Assembly (NCBI RefSeq): GCF_900141775.1
Contig: NZ_FSRI01000002.1
Span: 208,501-272,500 of the forward strand
Reading direction: 5' to 3'
From: Salinivibrio sp. ES.052
GTDB taxonomy: Bacteria; Pseudomonadota; Gammaproteobacteria; Enterobacterales; Vibrionaceae
DNA: 64,000 nucleotides
The position numbers were made by a program, and so were the translations under genes. Below are positions 18,876 to 27,809 of the stretch, one piece after another (positions within the stretch are counted from its first letter, which is position 1; each line of letters starts with the position of its first letter). The notes beneath the pieces were generated by a model that worked only from the letters and a program-made list of their open reading frames with translations, ran no database searches and had not been told where the DNA came from.

Positions 18876-19904
18876 GTGCCACTTATTCGCCCCCTAATCA
18901 TTGCCTCGATGAGTTTGCTCGCCCTCGCCGGTTGCAGTAGTCCCTCGGGGCCAGTAGAGCTTGGTCACCGTAGCGACATGGTCACCACGGGCCTGGTTCA
19001 TGCGCCGCAGCCTTTTATGCAAGCAGGCCGAATCTCGGTGAGTCCAGAAACAGCCAGTTTCACTCCTTGCGGCAGCCAACAGCAGTACTGGCTTGATTTA
19101 ACCGCCGACCAGCGCGCCGCCCTCGATCAGCATGCGGGATCTGTCTATGCTGAATTTGAAGGCTTTTTCACCCCGGTGTCGCGACGTGGCTTTAGTGCCG
19201 ATTATCCCGCCACCGTCACCATGACACGCTTGAACATGCTAACCAGTGAGCTAGAGGGGTGCGCCCAGCCTCGTAACACCCTGCTTGCTGAAGGCCATGA
19301 ACCACTGCCTTGGTCAGCCGCCGTCGGGCAAGGACACCTCGCGTGGGAGAGCGAAAAAGATTCGGATGAAGTGCCACTCAAAGGGCATCAGCTTGATAAA
19401 AAACAGGCGCAATTTAGCAGTAAACAGGCCGTATTAACGCTTAGCGCACAAGGCTGCCAACAAAGCGCCAACACCCTCTATGGCTGGCAAGCACGTTTGA
19501 AAACGGCGAAAGCCACGTACCGAGGATGTGCGATCTTGCCCTCGGAGGACACCAGTCAACATTGGGCGGGGGAGTACCAAGGCACCAACCAGTCGCCCGG
19601 CCAACCGACACTGACCACTCAGCTAACCTTACTCCCGGATCATAGTGCTATCACGACGTATCACCCACAAGGTGAGACAGTCACCAAAGAAACCGGCATT
19701 TGGCAGCCAGTAGAAAAAAACCAAGTACAGGTGCTCACCACCCGCAGTGGAGAGCAAATGGTGGTGTCTGAGCGCGTATATACACGTAAAGGCGTTACCC
19801 TCACCGCGTCCGAGGAAACCTTTAATGGCAACACGTATCCTTTGGGTACAAAGGGGTTAACACTTAAACGCCAAGTGAGGAACCCAGACAGCAGCCAACA
19901 ATAA
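18876..19904 (+). CDS. Putative lipoprotein, NlpE-like
   Basis: A 342-aa lipoprotein starting with GTG and AAGGAG upstream. The signal ends in the lipobox LAGC with lipidated Cys20, followed by Ser-Ser, which suggests outer-membrane sorting. The next part has FTPCGSQQQYWLDLTADQRAA, a pattern seen in NlpE/COG3650-type domains. The C-terminal 110 residues read as a small beta-barrel domain (HWAGEYQGTNQSPG, QLTLLPDHSAITTYHPQGE). Function is not known. The following DTW gene is 58 bp away on the same strand. Confidence 0.75.
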   Translation: MPLIRPLIIASMSLLALAGCSSPSGPVELGHRSDMVTTGLVHAPQPFMQAGRISVSPETASFTPCGSQQQYWLDLTADQRAALDQHAGSVYAEFEGFFTPVSRRGFSADYPATVTMTRLNMLTSELEGCAQPRNTLLAEGHEPLPWSAAVGQGHLAWESEKDSDEVPLKGHQLDKKQAQFSSKQAVLTLSAQGCQQSANTLYGWQARLKTAKATYRGCAILPSEDTSQHWAGEYQGTNQSPGQPTLTTQLTLLPDHSAITTYHPQGETVTKETGIWQPVEKNQVQVLTTRSGEQMVVSERVYTRKGVTLTASEETFNGNTYPLGTKGLTLKRQVRNPDSSQQ

Positions 19905-19962
19905 CCTGGCATTCGTGGCTGGGCTTGCGCACAATAGCGCGCTGTTAACAAAGGAGACAATC

Positions 19963-20652
19963 ATGGCCCGTTCGCCCTGCCGCCAATGCGGTTTTACCTA
20001 TCACTGTCTCTGTCACTGCTATTGGCCGCTGGAAAGCCAATTGCAATGTGTGCTGGTGATGCACGAAAACGAAGCGGCGCGCCAATCCAACACCGGCAAA
20101 CTGGTTAAAGCGGCGCTGCCCCACACAAAAATCGAGATTTGGCAACGCAAACAACCACCGCAAGCCTTGCTCGACAGCTGGGCGCGCGGTGATGTGTCAC
20201 CTTGGTTGTTGTTTCCCAGTGATGATGCCGTCCCCGCCGATAGACTGTTCGCTGACGCGGCTCGGTCTGTCTCTTGCGCGGATAGGTCAGTTTCTTGCGC
20301 AGAGGCGTTAGCCGCCACCAATGCGCCTCGCGCGCCATTACAGTTTGTGGTGCTGGATGCCACTTGGCAGCAGGCGCGAAAAATGCTCAATAAAAGTCCG
20401 TGGCTCAATGGTCTGCCGCGGGTCAGTTTGCCGTCGACAGCCGCCTCGCAATATACGCTTAGGCGCAACCAGCCACCGGGACATCTGTGTACCAGTGAAG
20501 CGGTGAGTGCATTACTACGAAGCCAAGGCGACGTGTGTGCTGCCACGCAGTTGGACCATTTTCTTGCCCACTTTATGGAGAGCTACGAGGCCGATCGCCA
20601 CCATCACACCACACCGCTCCCCGCCCCCAAGATGCTGACGTCAAACGCGTGA
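19963..20652 (+). CDS. DTW domain tRNA-uridine aminocarboxypropyltransferase-like protein
   Basis: A 229-aa DTW-domain protein, a family that adds an aminocarboxypropyl group to tRNA uridine using SAM (TapT/YfiP in E. coli). The N-terminus has a Cys cluster (CRQCGFTYHCLCHCYW) likely to bind zinc. The hallmark region is LDATWQQARKML, where the third letter of the name-giving motif is kept as D-A-T-W. The start at 19963 follows AAAGGAGACAATC. A short tandem duplication (RSVSCAD/RSVSCAE) lies in the middle and is probably strain-specific. Confidence 0.87.
   Translation: MARSPCRQCGFTYHCLCHCYWPLESQLQCVLVMHENEAARQSNTGKLVKAALPHTKIEIWQRKQPPQALLDSWARGDVSPWLLFPSDDAVPADRLFADAARSVSCADRSVSCAEALAATNAPRAPLQFVVLDATWQQARKMLNKSPWLNGLPRVSLPSTAASQYTLRRNQPPGHLCTSEAVSALLRSQGDVCAATQLDHFLAHFMESYEADRHHHTTPLPAPKMLTSNA
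20263..20304 (+). repeat. Diverged 21-bp tandem duplication in the DTW gene
   Basis: Units 20263-20283 and 20284-20304 share most bases and code RSVSCAD and RSVSCAE (register approximate). The reading frame is kept. Confidence 0.7.
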
Positions 20653-20657
20653 ACAAA

Positions 20658-20695
20658 AAAACGCCGAGCATAGCGCGCTGCCATGCCCGGCGTTT
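20658..20695. terminator. Bidirectional terminator between DTW gene and chemoreceptor gene
   Basis: AAAACGCCG-a-GCAT pairs with ATGC-c-CGGCGTTT around an 11-nt loop; A- and T-rich flanks. It serves both convergent genes. Confidence 0.75.
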
Positions 20696-20709
20696 AAGCC
20701 GTTTATGGG

Positions 20710-22590
20710 CTACAGCTTAAAGCGGCTGATCTCTTGCTCGAGGCTATGAGAAAGCTCGGATAACGTCGCGGCTTGACGCGCGGCCTCATCCGCTTCTGTC
20801 GACAGCTCATTCGACACATCGCGAATGCCCTCTGAGTTACGGGTGATCTCCGACGTCACACTCGACTGCTCTTCCGCCGCCGAGGCAATTTGGGTGGCCA
20901 TATCGCTAATTTGGCTCACCGCCGCGACAATTTGGCTCAAGCTCTCATGTGCCACGCTCGCCTCATCGACACTCGCATGTGCTCGTTGTTGGCTATTTTG
21001 CATCATAGTCACCGCTTTACCGGTCGCCTGCTGCAAGGTATCAATCATCTGCTGGATTTCGGTGGTTGAGGCATGGGTTCGCTGGCTCAGTATCCGTACC
21101 TCATCGGCCACCACCGCAAAGCCACGACCTTGCTCACCGGCACGCGCCGCTTCGATCGCAGCGTTCAACGCCAATAAGTTCGTTTGCTCGGCCACATTTT
21201 GAATGGTCGACAAAATGCTGGTGATACTGTGCGCATGTTGATCCAGCTCGCCAATCACCCCCGTTGCGGCCTCAACGTCATGGGCCAACTCAGTGATCGC
21301 GTGCTTACTTTTCTCTACCTGCTGGCCGCCATCGTTGGCAACGCTTTCGGTCTCTTGAGCAGTGCGCGCAGTGTTATCCGCATTGCCGGCAATATCTTGG
21401 GTCGCCGAGGCCATTTCATGGATAGCGGTTGCCACCATATTGATTTCATCTTGCTGATGACCAATCCGGGTAGAGCGCTCTTCCGCTTGCGCCGCGGTCA
21501 GCTCGGCTTGTTGCTTGAGCGAGCCAGACAGATGGCGCAAATGCGACACCATAGTGTGCATGTTGCCGACAAAGCGGTTGAAGTTGTTGGCAAGTTTGCC
21601 AATTTCATCATTACTGTGTGGCTCAAGGCGCTGGGTTAAGTCCCCTTCACCGGAGGCAATTTCTTCTAGCGCGGCGGATACATTGAGCAAGTCACGGAAC
21701 AACACATGCATCAACCACGTCACGGCACCGGCCACCAGTAAGGTGATCACCACCGCAGTCAGCATCAGGTCGAACAAGGTATCACGCTGGCTGGCGTATT
21801 CGGTGCGCTTATCCAGCTCAATCGCTAGCACCCAATCGGTATTAGGAACCGAGGCAAAATAAAACAGTTTATCGACCCCATCGACAGGCAATTCCACCAG
21901 CGATTGCTGTACCAACGCCTGACGCACGCGGTTTTCATTCAGCTCAGGAGACAGGCTGCGATACGGTTTTAGCAGGCGCGCTTTGTCTTTATGGGCGAGA
22001 AAGGTGCCATCAGCGCCTAACAACATCGCGTTCGCATTTTTGCCCACTTTTAATTGGGTCACGTCACGGATCAGCTGGTCAATCAACACATCCGCGCCCA
22101 CCACACCGATCAATTCGCCATTACGACGCACCGGCTCGGCCAAGGTCACCAACATCGCACCAGTAATCGCATCACTGTAAGCGGTGGTAATAATCGGGCT
22201 ACCCGCGCTCACCGCTTGCTTGTACCACGGGCGGGCGCGAGGGTCATAATCATCGCGGTTGCGCTCTGGGCGCGAGCGATACATGGCGCCTTTTGGAGTA
22301 CCATAATAGATATCGTCAAACCCACCGGCCTCACGTGCTTGCTGTAAATAGCTCACACGATGGCTACTGCTGGTGTAATCGGTAAAGGCACTGGTGATAT
22401 CAGCACGGATTTGCACCCAACCGCTGATCGATTCAGTCGCCGCATCGGCGATACCACTGACGCGGCTATAGATGCTCGACTGGGTTTGGGCTTGAATTTG
22501 GCTTACAGCAAGCCAGGTGAGAAAGGCGGCCATCAGCAATACAGCAGATAAGCATGCCCCAATTAATTTTTGTTTTAGTGATAACTGCAT
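20710..22590 (-). CDS. Methyl-accepting chemotaxis protein with dCache sensor
   Basis: A 626-aa chemoreceptor. Order: TM1 (about 8-30), periplasmic double-Cache domain (about 35-275), TM2 (about 278-300), HAMP (about 300-355) and a cytoplasmic signalling rod whose tip reads [20 protein letters not shown]. The sensor contains [12 protein letters not shown] followed by TTAYSDA, the Y-x4-R-x-W-Y...Y...D pattern described for amino-acid-binding dCache domains, so an amino acid ligand is likely. The start is the ATG at 22590 rather than a TTG five codons earlier. No CheR-binding pentapeptide is present. Its 5' leader is unusually structured. Confidence 0.93.
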   Translation of the reverse strand: MQLSLKQKLIGACLSAVLLMAAFLTWLAVSQIQAQTQSSIYSRVSGIADAATESISGWVQIRADITSAFTDYTSSSHRVSYLQQAREAGGFDDIYYGTPKGAMYRSRPERNRDDYDPRARPWYKQAVSAGSPIITTAYSDAITGAMLVTLAEPVRRNGELIGVVGADVLIDQLIRDVTQLKVGKNANAMLLGADGTFLAHKDKARLLKPYRSLSPELNENRVRQALVQQSLVELPVDGVDKLFYFASVPNTDWVLAIELDKRTEYASQRDTLFDLMLTAVVITLLVAGAVTWLMHVLFRDLLNVSAALEEIASGEGDLTQRLEPHSNDEIGKLANNFNRFVGNMHTMVSHLRHLSGSLKQQAELTAAQAEERSTRIGHQQDEINMVATAIHEMASATQDIAGNADNTARTAQETESVANDGGQQVEKSKHAITELAHDVEAATGVIGELDQHAHSITSILSTIQNVAEQTNLLALNAAIEAARAGEQGRGFAVVADEVRILSQRTHASTTEIQQMIDTLQQATGKAVTMMQNSQQRAHASVDEASVAHESLSQIVAAVSQISDMATQIASAAEEQSSVTSEITRNSEGIRDVSNELSTEADEAARQAATLSELSHSLEQEISRFKL

Positions 22591-22627
22591 GGGAACGGCT
22601 CTCAAAGCAACGACAGGTTAATTCCAA

Positions 22628-22770
22628 ACTCCCCGATAACCGAGGTAGCAATAGTGAACAGCCGTCACCCCGTCCCTAGGGTACCGCGAGCCCATCCAGC
22701 GCGTCGCGGGTTCACAGCGCCGGATAATTTTTATCCGACATGGCAAGCGCGCGCTAATGTAACAGCGCGC
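22628..22770 (-). other. Highly structured leader region upstream of the chemoreceptor gene
   Basis: The 343-bp gap 22591-22933 contains several nested inverted repeats. Plus coordinates: GCGCGCT/AGCGCGC (22749-22755/22764-22770), CGGATAA/TTATCCG (22721-22727/22731-22737), and an outer helix GTGAAC/GTTCAC (22654-22659/22710-22715) enclosing CCGCGA/TCGCGG (22684-22689/22704-22709) and ACCC/GGGT (22667-22670/22679-22682). Together the last three make a possible three-way junction in the mRNA leader. It does not match the c-di-GMP-I consensus as far as I can recall. The rest of the gap, 22771-22933, is AT-rich and probably holds the promoter. Confidence 0.45.
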
Positions 22771-22933
22771 AACAAAGATTGCCATTTTTTAGACAAAAAA
22801 CAGTCAACTAGAGAATATTTAGAATAAAGATCACATAAACCAACCATCGCTTATGATACGCAGTTTGTTGCAAACAACACAAAAGCAAGCATCTGAGGAT
22901 TAGCACTCCTCGCAAGACCGACAGAAACGCGGC

Positions 22934-24265
22934 CTATTGGCGGACCTCAATAATAACTCGGCTATCTGCATATGAATCAATCAGCGCACCTATCTTTTTC
23001 GTATTCTCTGAATCGAGAAACGCATCCCATTCATCCAGAATCAAGTGACCCGAGCTATTTTCCAGTAACCACTGAATACTCTTGGCGGAGTACATACCAT
23101 CAGACAGTATTGCTGAATCATCCCAAGGCCACAGTAAGCGCTTAGACGGGTTGAAGTAGAGATAATCATTTTTGGCACAGAGGTGCCTTAAGAAAGACGT
23201 TTTCCCAGATCCGTTTTCTCCAACAACGCGAAAACGGCCCTCCTGCGCTTGAGTAAGGTTCACAGTATCAACGCTCTCGTTATCTTTAAGGATCGCGATA
23301 TTCCATTGTGGTTGGTAAAGCGACTTACGTTTCGAAAAACACGTCATCACCGACAGCTGGCCTTTGATAGACGGAAAAGAGATTAACAAGCTAACAATAT
23401 CAGACGCAGAATTTAAAAGATGATAAATGCGTGTGAGGTTAACAATCGACGCCACTTTTACCTCCATCGGGACACTGCTAGACGTAAAAATGAACAGTAA
23501 TACACAGGAAGTTGGCGCAAGCGCGAGTAAGGAAGAGACCAACAATGCCTTATACCTAAACACAGCCTCTTTGATTCTCAGCCCTAAGTATTTCGCTTTC
23601 CCTTCCTCGAAGCGCGTTTGATAAGCCAATGCATTCACCGACGAACCAAAATGTACATTGTCATGGATAGTCGATAACGTTGATGTCAGTGATGAACCCG
23701 CTTTGTGGGTGGTAACAGCGTTCTTTTCTAGGTGCGAGGAAATGGTTTTATTGAACCCCAAGATAAGCAGCACACTGATCATCACGCTGACAAAAAAACG
23801 CCAATCAATAAAAGCGGTGATCATTAGCAGACTCAGGAAGAAGTTGAGGCCAGACGACATCCCCCAAAAGGCATAGCCAATAAAGTCAGAAATCGCACTC
23901 TTTCCCTGAGAAACGTACACGCCCAGCGTATGGTCGACAGTGCGACTGTCAGTGCAAGATTGATAGCGATTAGTCGCGGATTGCCAAAATCGACTTAGTG
24001 ATTCACACAACCACTTTTCTTTATACACATCAGAAAAGTAGCCGATTATATGGGGAAGAATCATCGCGACAATATATAGGAACACCCAGAGCTTTAATGC
24101 TTCATAATGTTGATTAATTTCAATAATATAGCCTGAGACCATCACAGAGGCGAAAATAGAAAAAGCAATCGAAGACTGATGAAGCAGCACAAATAGAAAC
24201 GTATAGAGCGTGTTTTTATTCGATATACCACGGCATATCTCTCTCACGCTAAGAAAAGAAATCAC
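22934..24265 (-). CDS. Orphan ABC-transporter-like protein with degenerate ATPase domain
   Basis: A 443-aa protein with an exporter-like membrane half (hydrophobic segments at about 20-50, 57-80, 130-170 and 240-262) joined to an unusually short nucleotide-binding half. Walker A is intact (GENGSGKT, 349-356). The signature reads LSDGM (387-391) instead of LSGGQ, Walker B is LILDEWDAFLD (408-418) with Trp where Pro is normal, and the chain ends before any H-loop His. Base composition looks lower in GC than neighbours, suggesting acquisition. It has no partner gene; substrate unknown. It may be a non-transporting or half-dead ABC protein. Confidence 0.75.
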   Translation of the reverse strand: MISFLSVREICRGISNKNTLYTFLFVLLHQSSIAFSIFASVMVSGYIIEINQHYEALKLWVFLYIVAMILPHIIGYFSDVYKEKWLCESLSRFWQSATNRYQSCTDSRTVDHTLGVYVSQGKSAISDFIGYAFWGMSSGLNFFLSLLMITAFIDWRFFVSVMISVLLILGFNKTISSHLEKNAVTTHKAGSSLTSTLSTIHDNVHFGSSVNALAYQTRFEEGKAKYLGLRIKEAVFRYKALLVSSLLALAPTSCVLLFIFTSSSVPMEVKVASIVNLTRIYHLLNSASDIVSLLISFPSIKGQLSVMTCFSKRKSLYQPQWNIAILKDNESVDTVNLTQAQEGRFRVVGENGSGKTSFLRHLCAKNDYLYFNPSKRLLWPWDDSAILSDGMYSAKSIQWLLENSSGHLILDEWDAFLDSENTKKIGALIDSYADSRVIIEVRQ

Positions 24266-24397
24266 TCAACCACTCCTTGGTTCTGCTTAAGGAAAAACGG
24301 GGCGTTTCCATCCTTTATCCACCCCGCAGCAGATTCTCTATGTGATTAGAGATTAAGTAATATATTCAGTAAGATAACGTGCATTTGGTCACGTTTT

Positions 24398-25582
24398 TTA
24401 TACATACTGTCCGGCTACCCAGCCGGAGCTCCAGGCCCATTGGAAGTTATAGCCGCCGAGCCAGCCGGTGACATCAAGCACTTCACCGATAAAATACAGG
24501 CCGGGGATATCTCGCGCTTCAAGGGTTTTCGAGGAAATTGCGTGGGTATCTACCCCGCCAAGCGTCACTTCTGCGGTGCGGTAACCTTCGGTGCCGTTTG
24601 GGGCAATGGACCACTGGTGAAAGTAGTGATGAAGCTGATCGAGCTGTTTGTCATCAAGCTGCTTGAGCGGTTTATCTGGCAAGCTATCGCGCGCAATCAA
24701 GACCTCGACCAAGCGTTTGGGGAATAGGCGAGACAGTGAGGTTTTTAAGGTTTGGTTGGGGTGCTTATCACGCATCGCCACCAGCACCTCTTTTAGCGAC
24801 TCACTGGGGAGTAAATCGATGGTGACCGCTTCGCCCGGCTGCCAAAACGAGGAGGTTTGCAACACCGCCGGGCCCGATAAGCCGCGGTGGGTAAAGAGCA
24901 GGTTCTCGGTAAAACACACACCCGATTCGGTGGTGATCGAACACGGCACCGACACCCCGGAAATATCGGCAAAGCGAGTTTTGTCCTCTTGGTGCAAGGT
25001 ATACGGCACCAAGGCGGCGCGAGTGGGCAGCACTTTTAGGCCAAATTGCTCGGCAAGCTGGTAACCAAAGGGGGTAGCGCCAAGCTTGGGCATCGAAAGG
25101 CCGCCCGTGGCGACCACTAACGACTGGCAGCGTACCGGCTCTCCATTGAGTTTAAGGCGAAAGCCAGCTTCTTCTTGCTCGATATCATGCACTTCACAGC
25201 GATAGCGTTGACTGATGGTGGCTTGGTCGCATTCGGCCAACAGCAGGTTAACGATATCTTTAGCGCTGTCATCACAAAATAGCTGGCCGTGGTCACGCTC
25301 GTGATAGGCCACCCCATGGGTGGCCACCAATCCAATAAAGTCCCATTGGCTGTATTGCGCCAATGCGGATTTGGCGAAGTGCGGGTTTTCACACAGGAAG
25401 TTATTGGCGGTGACGTCATAGTTGGTGAAATTGCAGCGTCCGCCCCCTGAGATCAAGATCTTGCGGCCCGGCTTTTTGGCATGATCCACCACCAAAACGC
25501 GGCGGCCACGTTGGCCGGCTTGTGCCGCACACATCAACCCTGCCGCACCGGCGCCAATCACAATTACATCATACTCAGTCAC
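24398..25582 (-). CDS. yhiN: YhiN/HI0933-family FAD-dependent oxidoreductase
   Basis: A 394-aa flavoprotein. The FAD dinucleotide fold is DVIVIGAGAAGLMCAAQAGQ at the start, followed by the family hallmark GRKILISGGGRCNFTN. A second signature near the end is VTLGGVDTHAISSKTLEA, then GLYFIGEVLDVTGWLGGYNFQ. The precise reaction is not established for this family. The start is GTG. The 132-bp gap to the upstream ABC-like gene holds an AACGTG/CACGTT hairpin (24376-24395) with T-run only on the plus strand. Confidence 0.9.
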   Translation of the reverse strand: MTEYDVIVIGAGAAGLMCAAQAGQRGRRVLVVDHAKKPGRKILISGGGRCNFTNYDVTANNFLCENPHFAKSALAQYSQWDFIGLVATHGVAYHERDHGQLFCDDSAKDIVNLLLAECDQATISQRYRCEVHDIEQEEAGFRLKLNGEPVRCQSLVVATGGLSMPKLGATPFGYQLAEQFGLKVLPTRAALVPYTLHQEDKTRFADISGVSVPCSITTESGVCFTENLLFTHRGLSGPAVLQTSSFWQPGEAVTIDLLPSESLKEVLVAMRDKHPNQTLKTSLSRLFPKRLVEVLIARDSLPDKPLKQLDDKQLDQLHHYFHQWSIAPNGTEGYRTAEVTLGGVDTHAISSKTLEARDIPGLYFIGEVLDVTGWLGGYNFQWAWSSGWVAGQYV

Positions 25583-25658
25583 ACGCTTACCTGTTTATTC
25601 TCTGCTCACCCTGTGGGAGCGGCATTGTAGCAGCCCGCACGTGAGCGGCAAGCGCGAT

Positions 25659-26780
25659 TTAACGCGCCTGCGCTTCGGGCGGTGGCACCATGGCATCGGC
25701 GCCCTGCGTCATCAGGCTTGGATCCATATGCAGCGTACGAGTTGGGAAAGCAATATCCGCACCGTGCTGATGAATAATACCAATCACTTGCAGCAGTACA
25801 TCCTGCTTCACACGGTGATAACGTTGCCAGTTCACCGTTTTGGTGAAGGTGTAAATAAAGAAATCGAGCGAATGTGGTCCAAAGCTATTGAAGTTCACAA
25901 TCAAGGTTTGTCGCGTTTCGATGTCTGGGTGGGCTTCAAGCATGGCATACACATCGTCAATCACCGCGCTGATTTTATCGGCGTCTTGGTAACGTAGTCC
26001 GATGGTTTCATAGATGCGGCGGTTGAGCATCCGCGAGGGGTTCTCGACCACCACGTTACTGAATACCGAATTGGGAACGTATAAAGGGCGCAAATCAAAG
26101 GTGCGCACCACCGTCATACGAATACCAATTTTCTCCACTGTGCCCTCAATGTTGCGATCCGGCGAGCGCACCCAATCACCGACTTTAAACGGGCGATCAA
26201 AGTAAATCATCACCCCACCGAAGAAGTTCGACAGCAAGTCCTTAGCGGCAAAACCAACAATTAAACCCCCGACACCCCCGACGGTCAGTAGACCTGAGAC
26301 GCTAACGCCCAGGCTTTTCAGCAAGGACAAGACCCCGAAGCACACAAAGAGGGCGCGTAAGACATTCCCCAAGGTATTGATAGTGGTGTGGTCGCGTTTG
26401 CTCGTCTCAATCATCACTTGCTCGCCGCTGTTAACTAGGCGTAACAGCACCCAAATGATGACCCAGATCACCACCAAATCTTGCACCAAGGTAAGCCAAC
26501 TGAGTGAGACATTGCCTAAGGTGTTATCGACAACGATTTCCAGCGAATGAGAGGCTGGCCATAACCAAATCAACACACTTAAAGGCGTATCTATCGCCGG
26601 CCAAATGATGTCGTCCCAGCGGGTGATGGTCTTTTCCGCCAAGGCTTTCAGCCGCCCAACCAGTACGTGCCAAATCGTCCAGGCAATGGCACTGATGCCC
26701 GTTAACGTGACAACATCAGAGATCCATTCCCACGCCGCTGCCTCATGAAGCGACTGCCACCATTGGAGTAGGCTTTGCAT
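25659..26780 (-). CDS. MscS-family mechanosensitive channel (YbdG-like)
   Basis: A 373-aa small-conductance mechanosensitive channel. About four or five TM helices precede the pore helix LLTVGGVGGLIVGFAAKDLLSNFFGG, with the Gly/Ala packing typical of MscS TM3. A beta-domain follows (FDRPFKVGDWVRSPDRNIEGTVEKIGIR, RTFDLRPLYVPNSVFSN). It releases solutes on hypo-osmotic shock. A C-terminal alpha-beta domain reaches to about 350. The 76-bp gap to yhiN leaves co-transcription possible. Confidence 0.92.
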   Translation of the reverse strand: MQSLLQWWQSLHEAAAWEWISDVVTLTGISAIAWTIWHVLVGRLKALAEKTITRWDDIIWPAIDTPLSVLIWLWPASHSLEIVVDNTLGNVSLSWLTLVQDLVVIWVIIWVLLRLVNSGEQVMIETSKRDHTTINTLGNVLRALFVCFGVLSLLKSLGVSVSGLLTVGGVGGLIVGFAAKDLLSNFFGGVMIYFDRPFKVGDWVRSPDRNIEGTVEKIGIRMTVVRTFDLRPLYVPNSVFSNVVVENPSRMLNRRIYETIGLRYQDADKISAVIDDVYAMLEAHPDIETRQTLIVNFNSFGPHSLDFFIYTFTKTVNWQRYHRVKQDVLLQVIGIIHQHGADIAFPTRTLHMDPSLMTQGADAMVPPPEAQAR

Positions 26781-26826
26781 GATTCCCTCAATTACACTGT
26801 GATCCGAGTAGTGGCGTCAGGTTAAC

Positions 26827-26856
26827 AAAAAAAATGCTGACCGAGGTCAGCATTTT
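26827..26856 (-). terminator. Terminator after uspB
   Basis: AAAATGCTGACC pairs with GGTCAGCATTTT with a very tight CGAG loop; eight T follow on the minus strand. It lies 21 bp beyond the uspB stop. Confidence 0.9.
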
Positions 26857-26877
26857 GTCGAAATTGTTAGCGTCCGC

Positions 26878-27225
26878 TTACCAGCCCGCAAAAGCGACAA
26901 GAAAAAAGGTCGCGAGCAAGGCACCAGACAGCGCAGCGTTGAGGAGAAACAGATGGCGCACTTTGTTGCATTTCCCCACAAACATCTCATCGTGATGATG
27001 AAGATACTCTTGACTACGAATGTACTGATACAAGCGTTTTTGGCGCGAGATATCGCCTTGAGGGGAGAGTGAGAAAAAGTTGCTTTCTCGGCGACAGATT
27101 TGCTGGTAAAGCAACGGGTTGGCATCGCGTAGCATCACCACGAGGGCCCGCAATGACGATATATAACGTGCAAGATTGATCAGTGTCACTGTGAACACCG
27201 CTACGATTAGAATATCACCGTTCAT
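26878..27225 (-). CDS. uspB: Universal stress protein B
   Basis: A 115-aa inner-membrane protein with TM helices at both ends (about 5-22 and 92-112). It matches E. coli UspB in pattern: INLARYISSLRALVVMLRDANPLLYQQ, then RQKRLYQYIRSQEYLHHHDEMFVGKCNKVR. UspB is linked to stationary phase and ethanol resistance. It lies 53 bp after ftnA on the same strand. Its GGAGGGAGAGG ribosome site can be locked in a hairpin in the ftnA-uspB transcript. Confidence 0.93.
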   Translation of the reverse strand: MNGDILIVAVFTVTLINLARYISSLRALVVMLRDANPLLYQQICRRESNFFSLSPQGDISRQKRLYQYIRSQEYLHHHDEMFVGKCNKVRHLFLLNAALSGALLATFFLVAFAGW

Positions 27226-27228
27226 AAT

Positions 27229-27270
27229 CCTCTCCCTCCACTACGCGAGATAGCGGTTCAGAGGGAGAGG
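27229..27270 (-). promoter_or_regulatory. Hairpin that would sequester the uspB ribosome binding site
   Basis: Plus-strand CCTCTCCCTC (27229-27238) is the exact reverse complement of GAGGGAGAGG (27261-27270). In the mRNA the anti-SD arm comes right after the ftnA stop and the SD arm ends 3 nt before the uspB ATG. The 22-nt loop has a further short CGC/GCG pairing. No T-run follows, so it is not a terminator. Confidence 0.6.
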
Positions 27271-27278
27271 TAACGAGA

Positions 27279-27809
27279 TTACTGACCCACTGAGCCGTCC
27301 ATCACTGACGTAGATTCTTCAACCGCCATTGATGCCAAGTCTTTGTCGATAAAGAACAGTGCCTTGCCATCTTCGCCGACTAACTCGATCTTATCGAGTA
27401 CGCCTTTAAACAACTTCTCTTCTTCGTGTTGCTCCGCCACATACCACTGCAAGAAGTTAAACGTAGAATAGTCTTGCGTGGTAAACGCGACGTGCGCCAA
27501 GCTGTTAATTTTTTCCGTGATCAAGCGCTCGTGCTGGTACGTTTCACGAAAGACTTCACCTAACGACGCAAATTCGTGACGCGGTGCGTCGATCGAACCC
27601 AGAATCGGCATCGCCCCTGTTTCACTCACGTACGTAAACAGGCGCTGCATATGCTGCATTTCTTCCTGTGCGTGCTTGTGTAAAAATTTCGCCGCGCCTT
27701 CGAAACCCTGGTCTTCACACCAAGCGCTCATTTGTAAGTATAGGTTTGATGAGAAAAACTCCAAATTGATCTGCTCATTGAGCCTGTCAACCATGGCAGG
27801 TGCTAGCAT
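27279..27809 (-). CDS. ftnA: Non-haem ferritin
   Basis: A 176-aa ferritin that stores iron as a 24-mer in the cytoplasm. Ferroxidase residues are visible: [15 protein letters not shown] (Glu17), [13 protein letters not shown] (Glu50, His53), and the third helix with [13 protein letters not shown], followed by [13 protein letters not shown]. Length matches E. coli FtnA. AGAGGACG lies upstream of the ATG. It is divergent from uspA and followed by uspB; the 221-bp gap to uspA holds both promoters, which I could not resolve. Confidence 0.96.
   Translation of the reverse strand: MLAPAMVDRLNEQINLEFFSSNLYLQMSAWCEDQGFEGAAKFLHKHAQEEMQHMQRLFTYVSETGAMPILGSIDAPRHEFASLGEVFRETYQHERLITEKINSLAHVAFTTQDYSTFNFLQWYVAEQHEEEKLFKGVLDKIELVGEDGKALFFIDKDLASMAVEESTSVMDGSVGQ

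Noticed and set aside
22621-22740. c-di-GMP-I (GEMM) riboswitch upstream of the chemoreceptor gene
   Set aside because: The conserved CACGCAAAG..GCAAAGCC core and the GGTAGC-type receptor are not present. Only general secondary structure remains, so I kept it as an unassigned leader.
24376-24400. Hairpin AACGTG/CACGTT followed by T-run near the yhiN stop
   Set aside because: The T-run is on the plus strand, but both neighbouring genes are on the minus strand. There is no plus-strand transcript for it to end.
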